From an uncultured Bacteroidales bacterium (GTDB lineage Bacteria; Bacteroidota; Bacteroidia; Bacteroidales; UBA932), in NCBI GenBank assembly GCA_905236955.1, contig CAJOQW010000164.1, forward strand, positions 1 through 5,912: 5,912 nucleotides of DNA, read 5' to 3'. Below the pieces are notes generated by a model, which saw only the letters and a list, made by a program, of their open reading frames with translations, ran no database searches and was not told the DNA's origin. Shown piece after piece: positions 1 through 5,912 of the stretch. The position numbers were made by a program, and so were the translations under genes. Position 1 is the first letter of the stretch; the number at the start of each line of letters is the position of its first letter.

Positions 1-1
1 C

Positions 2-1054
2 GATTATCACGACCCCGCCCACCAGGGCGTCATCGAAGAAGGCCTCGTTTACCGTGACGCGCCTTATCCGCAGTGCCATGCCACCACACTTGTCCAGATG
101 AAGGACGGCCGCATCGGTGCGGCCTGGTTCGGCGGCCATCACGAGGGCGCTGACGACGTGTGCATCTGGTTCAGCGCCAAGGACCCGAAGACGGGCCTTT
201 GGAGCGAACCCGTCATGGCCGCGCACGGCATCCTTTCCGATACTCTCCGCAAGGCCTGTTACAACCCGGTTCTCTGGCAGTCCGACAAGGGCCCCCTCTA
301 CATCTACTTCAAGATAGGCAAGAACGTACGTGACTGGACCGGCTGGTACACATCTTCCCGTAACAACGGCAAGACCTGGGCCAGGCGCCAGCGCATCAAC
401 GACGATCTCTTAGGCCCCATAAAGGACAAGCCTGTAAAGGTTGGCGACAAGGTGGTCGCCGGTTCCAGCATCGAGGATGGCGGCTGGAGGGTCAACTTCC
501 AGATCAGCGAGGACGGAGGCAGGACCTGGCGCCGTACTCCGGACATCCCCGCGAAGGAAGCCGAGCAGACAAGGGACTGCAGCATGCGTCCCATCCAGGC
601 CATACAACCTTCCATCATAGAACTTCCGGACGGTACCCTCCGGGCATATTGCCGCACTCTCAGCGGCCTCATGGGCGTTACCAAGAGCAAGGACGGGGGC
701 GAGACATGGTCGGACGTGGAACTCAGCGACATGCCCAACAACAACTCCGGTCTCGATGCCGTGCGCCTGAAGGACGGAAGGTATCTGATGGTTTACAACA
801 AGGTGCGCACCGCCCGCGGTACGCCTAAGGGCGACCGCACTCCGCTGAACCTCGCGATTTCGGACGACGGTATAACCTGGTACGACTCCATCACCCTGGA
901 GGACAGCCCCATAAGCCAGTACTCGTACCCCGCCATCATCTGCGACAAGGACGGTTTTGTACATATAAGCTATACCTGGCGCAGGCTCAAGGTAAAGTAC
1001 ATGATGATAGATCCAGCCAAGCTCCCGGTAGGGGAGAGGCTACATTTCGAATAA
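2..1054 (+). CDS. BNR/Asp-box sialidase-fold glycosidase (COG4692/BNR_2 type), 5' end missing
   Basis: The frame is open from the left edge (first full codon at 2) to TAA at 1052-1054, giving 350 visible residues. The ATG at 98 is internal: the 32 codons before it encode conserved family sequence (GLVYRDAPYPQCHATTLVQ), so the true start and any signal peptide lie upstream. Probably only a few tens of residues are missing. Family marks are AAWFGGHHEGADDV (116-157), QPSIIELPDGTLRAYCRT (605-658), a segment around NSGLDAVRLKDGRYLMVYN, and YSYPAII...HISYTWRR near the C-terminus. Asp boxes (SxDxGxTW) lie at 356-379 (SRNNGKTW), 506-529 (SEDGGRTW) and 686-709 (SKDGGETW), with a degenerate fourth at 857-880 (ISDDGITW), as expected of a six-bladed propeller. 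The family is usually annotated exo-alpha-sialidase or predicted neuraminidase, but no classical FRIP motif is visible, so sialic-acid specificity is unproven. Kdo or another keto-deoxy sugar is possible. It heads the visible operon, 4 bp before the next gene. Confidence 0.88.
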   Translation, partial: DYHDPAHQGVIEEGLVYRDAPYPQCHATTLVQMKDGRIGAAWFGGHHEGADDVCIWFSAKDPKTGLWSEPVMAAHGILSDTLRKACYNPVLWQSDKGPLYIYFKIGKNVRDWTGWYTSSRNNGKTWARRQRINDDLLGPIKDKPVKVGDKVVAGSSIEDGGWRVNFQISEDGGRTWRRTPDIPAKEAEQTRDCSMRPIQAIQPSIIELPDGTLRAYCRTLSGLMGVTKSKDGGETWSDVELSDMPNNNSGLDAVRLKDGRYLMVYNKVRTARGTPKGDRTPLNLAISDDGITWYDSITLEDSPISQYSYPAIICDKDGFVHISYTWRRLKVKYMMIDPAKLPVGERLHFE

Positions 1055-1061
1055 CAAGATG
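1049..1061 (+). promoter_or_regulatory. Translation junction between the sialidase-fold gene and the fusion gene
   Basis: The stop codon TAA (1052-1054) is followed by four bases (CAAG) and the ATG at 1059. No Shine-Dalgarno sits at the usual spacing. A purine run GGGGAGAGG at 1031-1039 is about 20 bases upstream of the ATG, too far to serve in the normal way. The A-rich stretch directly before the ATG is typical of Bacteroidota starts. The spacing implies one transcript and probably reinitiation or coupled translation. Confidence 0.6.
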
Positions 1062-1118
1062 AAAAGAATACTCACCCTGGCAATATCCGCGCTTCTTGCG
1101 GCGATCCCTGCTTTTTCG
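1059..1118 (+). other. Signal peptide (Sec, signal peptidase I type)
   Basis: The first 20 residues begin MKR, continue through a hydrophobic core (ILTLAISALLAAIPA) and end AFS before Q21. A18-x-S20 satisfies the small-residue rule at -3/-1 for signal peptidase I. No Cys follows, so this is not a lipoprotein signal. It places both catalytic modules outside the cytoplasm. No second signal-like segment occurs at the module junction near residue 679, so the beta-helix depends on this one for export. Confidence 0.85.
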
Positions 1119-4100
1119 CAGGAGAGAGCACTTGTAAACACCTCCGAAAGCCCCCATGCCGTCCTTTCCGCCGCCGACATCGATGCCGTGAACTGGACAG
1201 GCGGCTTCTGGAAGGAGCGTTTCGACATAGTGTCCGGCCCCATGGCTATGGGCATGTGGGAGACCCTCAGCGAGAATTCCCCGTGCTGGAACAACTTCCT
1301 CGTGGCGGCGGGGGACAAGGAGGGAAAACACGGCGGGCCGCAGTTCTATGACGGCGATTTCTACAAGTGGTTCGAAGGCCTGGCATCGGTTTATGCCATA
1401 ACGAAGAATCCGGAATACGATGCGATGATGGACCGTCTCATCCAGGTCGTCGCCCGTTGCCAGCGCGAGGACGGATATATCCACACTCCCGCCATAATCA
1501 AGTTGCGCCAGAGCGGGGGCGACGTTTCCTTCGAGGACCGTCTGAATTTCGAGACCTACAATCTCGGCCATCTCATGACGGCTGCCTGTGTGCATTACCG
1601 CGCCACAGGCAAGCGCACCCTCCTGGATGTGGCCATAAAGGCGGCGGACTTCCTGTGCGACTTCTGCAAGAGGGCTCCGGCCGAACTGGCCGGCAATGCC
1701 ATCTGTCCCGCCCATTACATGGGTGTCATGGAGATGTACCGTCTGACAGGCGACAAACGCTACCTCGACCTCGCCAGGCAGTTCATCGAGATACGGGCCC
1801 TGGTGGAGAACGGTACCGACGACAACCAGGACCGCATCCCCTTCCGCCAGCAGAAGGAAGCCATGGGACATGCCGTAAGGGCCAATTACCTCTATGCCGG
1901 CGTTGCCGACGTTGTGGCCGAGACGGGTGACGGAGAGCTGATGGCCAATCTGGAGTCTATCTGGAAAGACATAACCGGGCGCAAGATGTATGTCACCGGA
2001 GCCTGCGGCGCCCTTTATGACGGCACCTCTCCCGACGGCACCTCGTACAGTCCGAGTTATGTCCAGAAGGTGCACCAGTCTTACGGGCGTGCCTACCAGC
2101 TGCCCAACAGCACGGCGCACAACGAGAGCTGCGCAAACATCGGCAACCTGCTCTTCAACTGGAGGATGTTCGCCATCACCGGCGATGCCAAGTACATGGA
2201 CATAGTGGAGACTGTCATATACAACAGCCTCATGGCAGGAGTGAGCCTCGACGGCCTGCGCTTCTTCTACACCAATCCCTTGAGGGTGAGTTCCGATTTC
2301 CCATATACCATGCGCTGGTCGAAGGACCGCACGGTCCATATCCCACAATGCTTCTGCTGCCCTCCCAACACCTTCAGGACCATGGCCGAGATACAGGATT
2401 ATGCATATGCGGTGTCTGCAGACGGCTTGTGGGTCAACCTTTACGGCAGCAACTCATACAGGGGGAAACTCGCGGACGGCTCGCCCGTGATCCTCGAACA
2501 GAAGTCGGATTATCCCTGGAAGGGAAGGGTGGAAATAAGCTTGAAGGAAGTCCCTGCGAAGGCATTCGCCTTCCATCTTTATATACCCGAGTGGGCGGCT
2601 GGAGCCAGGGTGGCCGTCAACGGCGAGATCTTCCGCGGCAGACCTGAGGCCGGAACCTGTTTCAAGCTGGAAAGGGCCTGGAAGGCGGGGGACGTTATTT
2701 CTCTCGACCTCCCCATGGAGACCGTCCTGCTCCAGGCAGACCCCCTTGTCGAGGAGACCCGCGGCCAGGTGGCCGTAAAGCGCGGTCCTGTGGTTTATTG
2801 TATCGAAACGGCGGACCTTGAAGAAGGCGTGCGCCCGGACGACATCCTCATCCCCTCCGACACGAAGTTCGCCGAGGAGATGATAAGCGTTGACGGCAGT
2901 GAGCTTCTCTCGCTTACCGCGACCGTTTACAAGCGGGGCCGAAGGACCTCCGACAAACTCTATGCTCCCGTGAACAACGATCTGGAGACCACCAGGATAC
3001 GCCTGGTTCCCTATTATGCATGGGACAATCGCGGCAAAGGCGAGATGAGCGTGTGGATCGACTGCACCGCACCCGCCGGCATCAGCGGAAGGGATGTCGA
3101 AGTTTCGGCTTCCGACGGCCCTTATGCCCTCCACTCCGCGATCCGCGACGCCCGCAACCTCAGGCGCACCGGAAAGGTGGCGCCCGGCGAGCCGATGTCG
3201 ATAGTGCTGAAAGGCGGCACCTACTTCCTTGCCGAGCCCATCAGCCTCAGGGCCGAGGACGGCGGCACGGCGGAGCATCCCTTCACCATAAGGGCCGCCG
3301 AAGGCGAGAAGGTGACCATCAGCGGCGGCATGCCCGTCACCGGATGGAAGAAGGCCCGCGGAGGAAAGTTGTGGGTGGCTGACGTGCCCGCCTTCAACGG
3401 CAACCATCCCGACTTCAGGCAGGTGTGGGTCAACGGCAGGAAAGCCGTCTGGGCCCGTGACGTGGCCGATTTCGAGGACATGTCCAGGATACTCTCCATT
3501 GACAAGGAGAATGAGATACTATATGTCCCCGCCAAGGCCGTGAAGGCTGTCAAGGATGCCCCACGCGTCGAAATGGTCCTTCACCAGATGTGGGCAATCG
3601 CAAACCTGCGCGTCAAATCGATATCTTTCGAGGGAGACAAAGCCGCGGTACGTTTCCACGACCCCGAAAGCCGCATACAGTTCGAGCATCCGTGGCCCTA
3701 TACCATGACTACTCCCGGACTCGAATCGCCCTTTTACCTTCAGGGTGCAAAGGAACTGCTCGACGCTCCCGGAGAATGGTGGCATGACGCCTCCACGCAC
3801 CAGCTTTATTACTATCCTCTCCCGGGCGAAGACATGGCATCGGCCGAAGTCATAGTTCCGGTACTGGAGACGATCGTAAACGTCGAAGGTACGCTCGAGA
3901 GGCCTGCGACGGGGATACGTTTCGAGAACATCACCTTCAGCCATACCGGGTGGATGCGTCCCAGCACCCACGGACATGTGCCCATCCAGGCCGGGATGTA
4001 CATGCTCGACGGCTACAAACTACGTCCCGCAGGCGTGCCGGGCAACATAATGTCCCATCTCGAGAACCAGGCCTTCACCGGGCGTCCCGCTGCCGCGGTA

Positions 4101-4850
4101 GTGGTCAAGGCCGCATCCGACGTGGACTTCCAGGGTTGCCGTTTCGAGCATCTGGCATCCTGCGGCCTCGATTTCGAATGGGCCGTACAAGGTGGCGGAG
4201 CCACCGGATGCGTCTTCACGGACATAGGCGGCAACGGCCTCCAGATAGGCACTTTCGCCACGGCTTCACTCGAGAACCACCTCCCGTGGAATCCCGAAGA
4301 CAAGAGGGAGGTGTGCGACGGCCAGGCCATACGCAACAATCACATCTACAATGTTACGAACGAGGACTGGGGATGCTGCGCCATCGCGGCCGGCTTCGTC
4401 GCCGACATCGACATATCGCACAATCTCATCCACGACATCTCCTACACCGGCGTCTCCCTTGGCTGGGGATGGACCAGGGCGCTCAGCTGCATGCACGACA
4501 ACCTTGTGTCTTTCAACCACATATACAACTATGCCGCCCACATGTACGACACCGCCTGCATATACACCCTCTCGGCCCAGCCGCGTACCACCATCACGGG
4601 CAACTGGTGCCATTCGATTTTCCATCCGTCATATGTACACTCGCCCAACCACTGGTTCTATCTCTACACCGACGAAGGTTCATCTTACATCGAGATGAAG
4701 GGGAATCTCACCGAAGGCGAGAAGTTCCTGCGCAACGCCAACGGCCCGGGAGTGGTGTGGGAAGACAACGGTCCCGACATCAAGGATGCAGCCATGATAC
4801 GCGAGAAGGCGGGCCTCGAACCGGAATACAGACATTTAGCAGAAGAATAA
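1059..4850 (+). CDS. Secreted two-module glycosidase: GH127 (DUF1680) fused to a GH141-like right-handed beta-helix
   Basis: This 1263-residue protein starts at ATG 1059, directly followed by a good signal peptide, so the start is well supported. Residues about 40-480 form the GH127 alpha/alpha barrel and about 480-672 its beta-sandwich part (SDYPWKGRVEI, RGQVAVKRGPVVYCIE, LVPYYAWDNRGKG). The GH127 metal/nucleophile site is present: E356 and C358 in HNESCANIG, and C433-C434 in CFCCPPN. These align with Glu338, Cys340, Cys417 (nucleophile) and Cys418 of HypBA1. From about residue 679 to the end is a right-handed beta-helix (LKGGTYFL, GEWWHD, FENITFSHTGW, NNHIYNV, YTGVSLGWGW) of the size and style of GH141. 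Typical GH127 enzymes release beta-L-arabinofuranose, and one is reported to act on aceric acid. GH141 includes alpha-L-fucosidase and xylanase. The protein is probably periplasmic or exported, with no lipobox Cys. The reading frame is continuous through the junction. GH127 is secure; the GH141 label is moderately so. Confidence 0.9.
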   Translation: MKRILTLAISALLAAIPAFSQERALVNTSESPHAVLSAADIDAVNWTGGFWKERFDIVSGPMAMGMWETLSENSPCWNNFLVAAGDKEGKHGGPQFYDGDFYKWFEGLASVYAITKNPEYDAMMDRLIQVVARCQREDGYIHTPAIIKLRQSGGDVSFEDRLNFETYNLGHLMTAACVHYRATGKRTLLDVAIKAADFLCDFCKRAPAELAGNAICPAHYMGVMEMYRLTGDKRYLDLARQFIEIRALVENGTDDNQDRIPFRQQKEAMGHAVRANYLYAGVADVVAETGDGELMANLESIWKDITGRKMYVTGACGALYDGTSPDGTSYSPSYVQKVHQSYGRAYQLPNSTAHNESCANIGNLLFNWRMFAITGDAKYMDIVETVIYNSLMAGVSLDGLRFFYTNPLRVSSDFPYTMRWSKDRTVHIPQCFCCPPNTFRTMAEIQDYAYAVSADGLWVNLYGSNSYRGKLADGSPVILEQKSDYPWKGRVEISLKEVPAKAFAFHLYIPEWAAGARVAVNGEIFRGRPEAGTCFKLERAWKAGDVISLDLPMETVLLQADPLVEETRGQVAVKRGPVVYCIETADLEEGVRPDDILIPSDTKFAEEMISVDGSELLSLTATVYKRGRRTSDKLYAPVNNDLETTRIRLVPYYAWDNRGKGEMSVWIDCTAPAGISGRDVEVSASDGPYALHSAIRDARNLRRTGKVAPGEPMSIVLKGGTYFLAEPISLRAEDGGTAEHPFTIRAAEGEKVTISGGMPVTGWKKARGGKLWVADVPAFNGNHPDFRQVWVNGRKAVWARDVADFEDMSRILSIDKENEILYVPAKAVKAVKDAPRVEMVLHQMWAIANLRVKSISFEGDKAAVRFHDPESRIQFEHPWPYTMTTPGLESPFYLQGAKELLDAPGEWWHDASTHQLYYYPLPGEDMASAEVIVPVLETIVNVEGTLERPATGIRFENITFSHTGWMRPSTHGHVPIQAGMYMLDGYKLRPAGVPGNIMSHLENQAFTGRPAAAVVVKAASDVDFQGCRFEHLASCGLDFEWAVQGGGATGCVFTDIGGNGLQIGTFATASLENHLPWNPEDKREVCDGQAIRNNHIYNVTNEDWGCCAIAAGFVADIDISHNLIHDISYTGVSLGWGWTRALSCMHDNLVSFNHIYNYAAHMYDTACIYTLSAQPRTTITGNWCHSIFHPSYVHSPNHWFYLYTDEGSSYIEMKGNLTEGEKFLRNANGPGVVWEDNGPDIKDAAMIREKAGLEPEYRHLAEE
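1176..3074 (+). other. GH127 module of the fusion protein
   Basis: This span covers roughly residues 40-672. Recognisable elements in order are DIDAVNWTGGFWKERFD at the N-terminus; ETYNLGHL with H171; CPAHYMGVMEMYRLTGDKRY with H219; LPNSTAHNESCANIGN with E356 and C358; CFCCPPN with C431, C433 and C434; and DGLWVNLYGSN leading into the beta-sandwich part. The Cys/Glu site that binds zinc and provides the thiolate nucleophile in HypBA1 is conserved. A Glu at the position of the HypBA1 acid/base Glu322 is not seen: a gapless match puts Q340 there. This looks like the Bacteroidetes HQxYGRxYQLPN branch of the family, so the activity could differ from beta-L-arabinofuranosidase. Confidence 0.85.
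3093..4847 (+). other. GH141-like right-handed parallel beta-helix module
   Basis: This covers residues 679-1263, about 585 residues, close to a complete stand-alone GH141 enzyme without its signal peptide. It opens with VSASDGPYALHSAIRDAR and LKGGTYFLAEPISL, the usual entry to such helices, then ISGGMPVTGWKK and QVWVNGRKAVWARD. Later landmarks are GEWWHD (905-910), FENITFSHTGW (955-965), SHNLIHDISYTG and YTGVSLGWGW (1129-1138), MYDTACIYTL with D1164, and YTDEGSSYIEMKGN with D1205. D1164 and D1205 lie in the two best-conserved acidic motifs and are the natural catalytic candidates. Related beta-helix families include pectate-lyase-like proteins and other glycoside hydrolases, so the GH141 assignment rests on motif resemblance. 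Confidence 0.65.
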
Positions 4851-4857
4851 AACCATG
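4845..4857 (+). promoter_or_regulatory. Translation junction between the fusion gene and the MFS gene
   Basis: TAA (4848-4850) is followed by AACC and the ATG at 4855. The stretch AGAAGAATAAAACC before the ATG is A-rich and lacks a strong Shine-Dalgarno; AGAAG is at most a weak one. The layout GAATAA-N4-ATG is the same as at the upstream junction, supporting co-translation of all three genes. Confidence 0.6.
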
Positions 4858-5912
4858 GAAAAGAAGAAAGGAAGTTTGAGGAGTACCATCGCGGTCTCAC
4901 TTACCAATTATCTCGATGCTGGCGCCATTGTTGCGGGAGCGAGCGGGCTTACGCTATGGCAGAATTACCTGGGGCTTTCCGAGGGCAACCTCGGCTGGCT
5001 CAATGCTATAAGCGCCAACTGCCTCGGGGCGGCGATAGGAGCCATCATCGGGGGGTTCCTGGCCGACCGTTACGGGCGCAAGTTCATATATTCCTACAAC
5101 ATGTTGCTTTACATGGCGGGTGTCGCCCTGATAATGTGCAGCGTGAATTTTGTCATGCTCCTTCTGGGATTCCTCGTCACCGGCATCTCCGTGGGAGTCG
5201 GGGTCCCCGCTTCCTGGACATATATTTCCGAGAATTCCGAAACGGGCAACCGCGGCCGCAACATCTGCATCTCGCAGATGGCCTGGGGGATAGGTCCCTT
5301 CATCATCCTTATCCTGGGCATGCTCCTGGCCCCTCCGACGGCCGGCGGTGCCGGAGGTCCCCTCTTCGGACTCGTATCTTCCGTGGTAGGGTCCCTCAGC
5401 GGAGGCACTGTCACCGGCGCAGCCCTCGGAGTATGGGCGAGCCGGATAGTCTTCGGGTCCCTCTTCATAGTCGCCCTCATCGCGTGGCTTCTCCAGCGCA
5501 GGCTCAACGAATCCAAGGAGTGGGAAGATGCCAGGGCGGCGGGGAAGAAGGATGCCGGCACTTTCTCGTCTTTCGGAAAGCTCTTCACCAACAAGCTCAA
5601 TGTCCGCACGATGCTCTTCCTGGCCGGCATGTATCTAAGCTGGAACCTGGTGGCGTCGGTGATGGGCTTTTTCCAGCCCCATATCTATGAGACTGCGGGC
5701 GGTCTTTCCAATGCCGGAGCCAACCTGCTGACCGCATGCCAGTGGATAGTGATCATAGGCACCACCTTCGTGCTCTCCCTCGTCGTGGACAAGATGAACC
5801 AGCGCTGGCTGTTCTTCACCGGAGTATGCTTTGCCGTACTTGCCTGGGTGATGGTGATATGGGTGGGTGTGAACAGCCTGACGGGCCTCATCATCTTCAC
5901 CCTTCTCTGGGC
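4855..5912 (+). CDS. MFS sugar-type transporter, 3' end missing
   Basis: The frame runs from ATG 4855 without a stop to the right edge: 352 complete codons, beginning MEKKKGSLRSTIAVSLTNYL. Membrane segments by hydrophobicity fall near residues 11-33, 49-70, 79-96, 98-121, 142-160, 195-213, 253-275, 285-308, 315-335 and 337 to the edge, so about ten of the usual twelve are present and roughly 80-130 residues are missing. The MFS signature between TM2 and TM3 is GGFLADRYGRK (66-76), with D71, R72 and R75 in the standard places. TM1 carries a buried acidic residue, D21 in TNYLDAGAIVAG, which suggests a proton-coupled symporter. NRGR (132-135) after TM4 and a charged cytoplasmic loop (RRLNESKEWEDARAAGKK) resemble sugar-porter members. 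It is an inner-membrane protein. From its operon partners it probably imports a sugar released by them; the substrate cannot be read from sequence. A glycine-rich loop (160-191) joins TM5 and TM6. Confidence 0.88.
   Translation, partial: MEKKKGSLRSTIAVSLTNYLDAGAIVAGASGLTLWQNYLGLSEGNLGWLNAISANCLGAAIGAIIGGFLADRYGRKFIYSYNMLLYMAGVALIMCSVNFVMLLLGFLVTGISVGVGVPASWTYISENSETGNRGRNICISQMAWGIGPFIILILGMLLAPPTAGGAGGPLFGLVSSVVGSLSGGTVTGAALGVWASRIVFGSLFIVALIAWLLQRRLNESKEWEDARAAGKKDAGTFSSFGKLFTNKLNVRTMLFLAGMYLSWNLVASVMGFFQPHIYETAGGLSNAGANLLTACQWIVIIGTTFVLSLVVDKMNQRWLFFTGVCFAVLAWVMVIWVGVNSLTGLIIFTLLW

Noticed and set aside
98..100. ATG as the start of the sialidase-fold gene.
   Set aside because: The same frame is open to the left edge and codes for conserved family residues before this Met, so the start lies outside the window.
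987..2348. Long open frame of 453 codons on the minus strand.
   Set aside because: It lies antisense to the end of the sialidase-fold gene and the GH127 region, shows no recognisable family, and is the stop-free shadow expected opposite GC-rich codon use.
2454..3407. Minus-strand open frame of 317 codons.
   Set aside because: Antisense shadow across the GH127/beta-helix junction. The plus-strand frame there has clear homology, and the antisense product has no family features.
1059..4850. Two genes merged by sequencing error at the GH127/beta-helix junction near 3075-3093.
   Set aside because: The frame stays open and in register through the junction, with no start signal, signal peptide or ribosome site for a separate beta-helix gene. 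A true fusion is the simpler reading, although raw reads would settle it.
3950..4879. Plus-strand open frame of 309 codons overlapping the end of the fusion gene and the start of the MFS gene.
   Set aside because: Its product is dominated by Arg, His and Pro, typical of an out-of-frame reading of GC-rich coding DNA, and it conflicts with two well-supported genes.
5332..5357. Inverted repeat CCTCCG...CGGAGG, a possible hairpin or terminator.
   Set aside because: It has a 6-bp stem with an imperfect GC-rich interior, lies within the MFS coding frame, and is not followed by a T run; it is explained by Pro/Gly codons.
4956..5690. Plus-strand open frame of 244 codons inside the MFS gene.
   Set aside because: The frame from ATG 4855 encodes an MFS protein with transmembrane segments and the ADRYGRK motif; the other frame is Arg/His/Pro-rich and unrelated to anything.

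Overview
The window is a coding-dense piece of one plus-strand operon. It looks like it comes from a polysaccharide-degrading member of the Bacteroidota, probably a Bacteroidales. The grounds are the enzyme families (a COG4692-type sialidase-fold protein, GH127, and a GH141-like beta-helix), the short signal peptide ending in the AFSQ style common in that phylum, the A-rich translation starts without a clear Shine-Dalgarno, and the very tight gene packing. Base composition is GC-rich by eye (high fifties percent), above typical Bacteroides. Yet ATA for Ile and AGG for Arg are used freely. An Alistipes-like or other GC-rich gut or rumen Bacteroidales would fit, but the genus cannot be fixed from this sequence.

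Layout: (1) positions 2-1054, the 3' part of a BNR/Asp-box sialidase-fold glycosidase whose start lies upstream of the window; (2) positions 1059-4850, a secreted 1263-residue protein that joins an N-terminal GH127 (DUF1680, beta-L-arabinofuranosidase-type) module to a C-terminal right-handed beta-helix module resembling GH141; (3) positions 4855 to the right edge, the 5' part of an MFS sugar-type transporter, open for 352 codons and cut by the window end. Both gene junctions are 4 bp long and read GAATAA-N4-ATG. There is no room for an internal promoter or terminator at either junction, and I see no RNA gene, mobile element, CRISPR array or longer non-coding stretch.

How it may work together: two exported glycosidase polypeptides (the second probably bifunctional) would trim a complex glycan, and the MFS protein would import a released sugar. 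GH127, GH141 and sialidase-fold enzymes acting on keto-deoxy sugars all occur in the known rhamnogalacturonan-II (RG-II) degradation systems of Bacteroides. A pectin/RG-II side-chain role is therefore the leading inference, but nothing in the window proves the substrate. The most unusual items are the GH127-GH141-like fusion itself, and the apparent absence, in its GH127 half, of the Glu that serves as acid/base in the characterised enzyme HypBA1, while the Cys/Glu metal-nucleophile site is intact.
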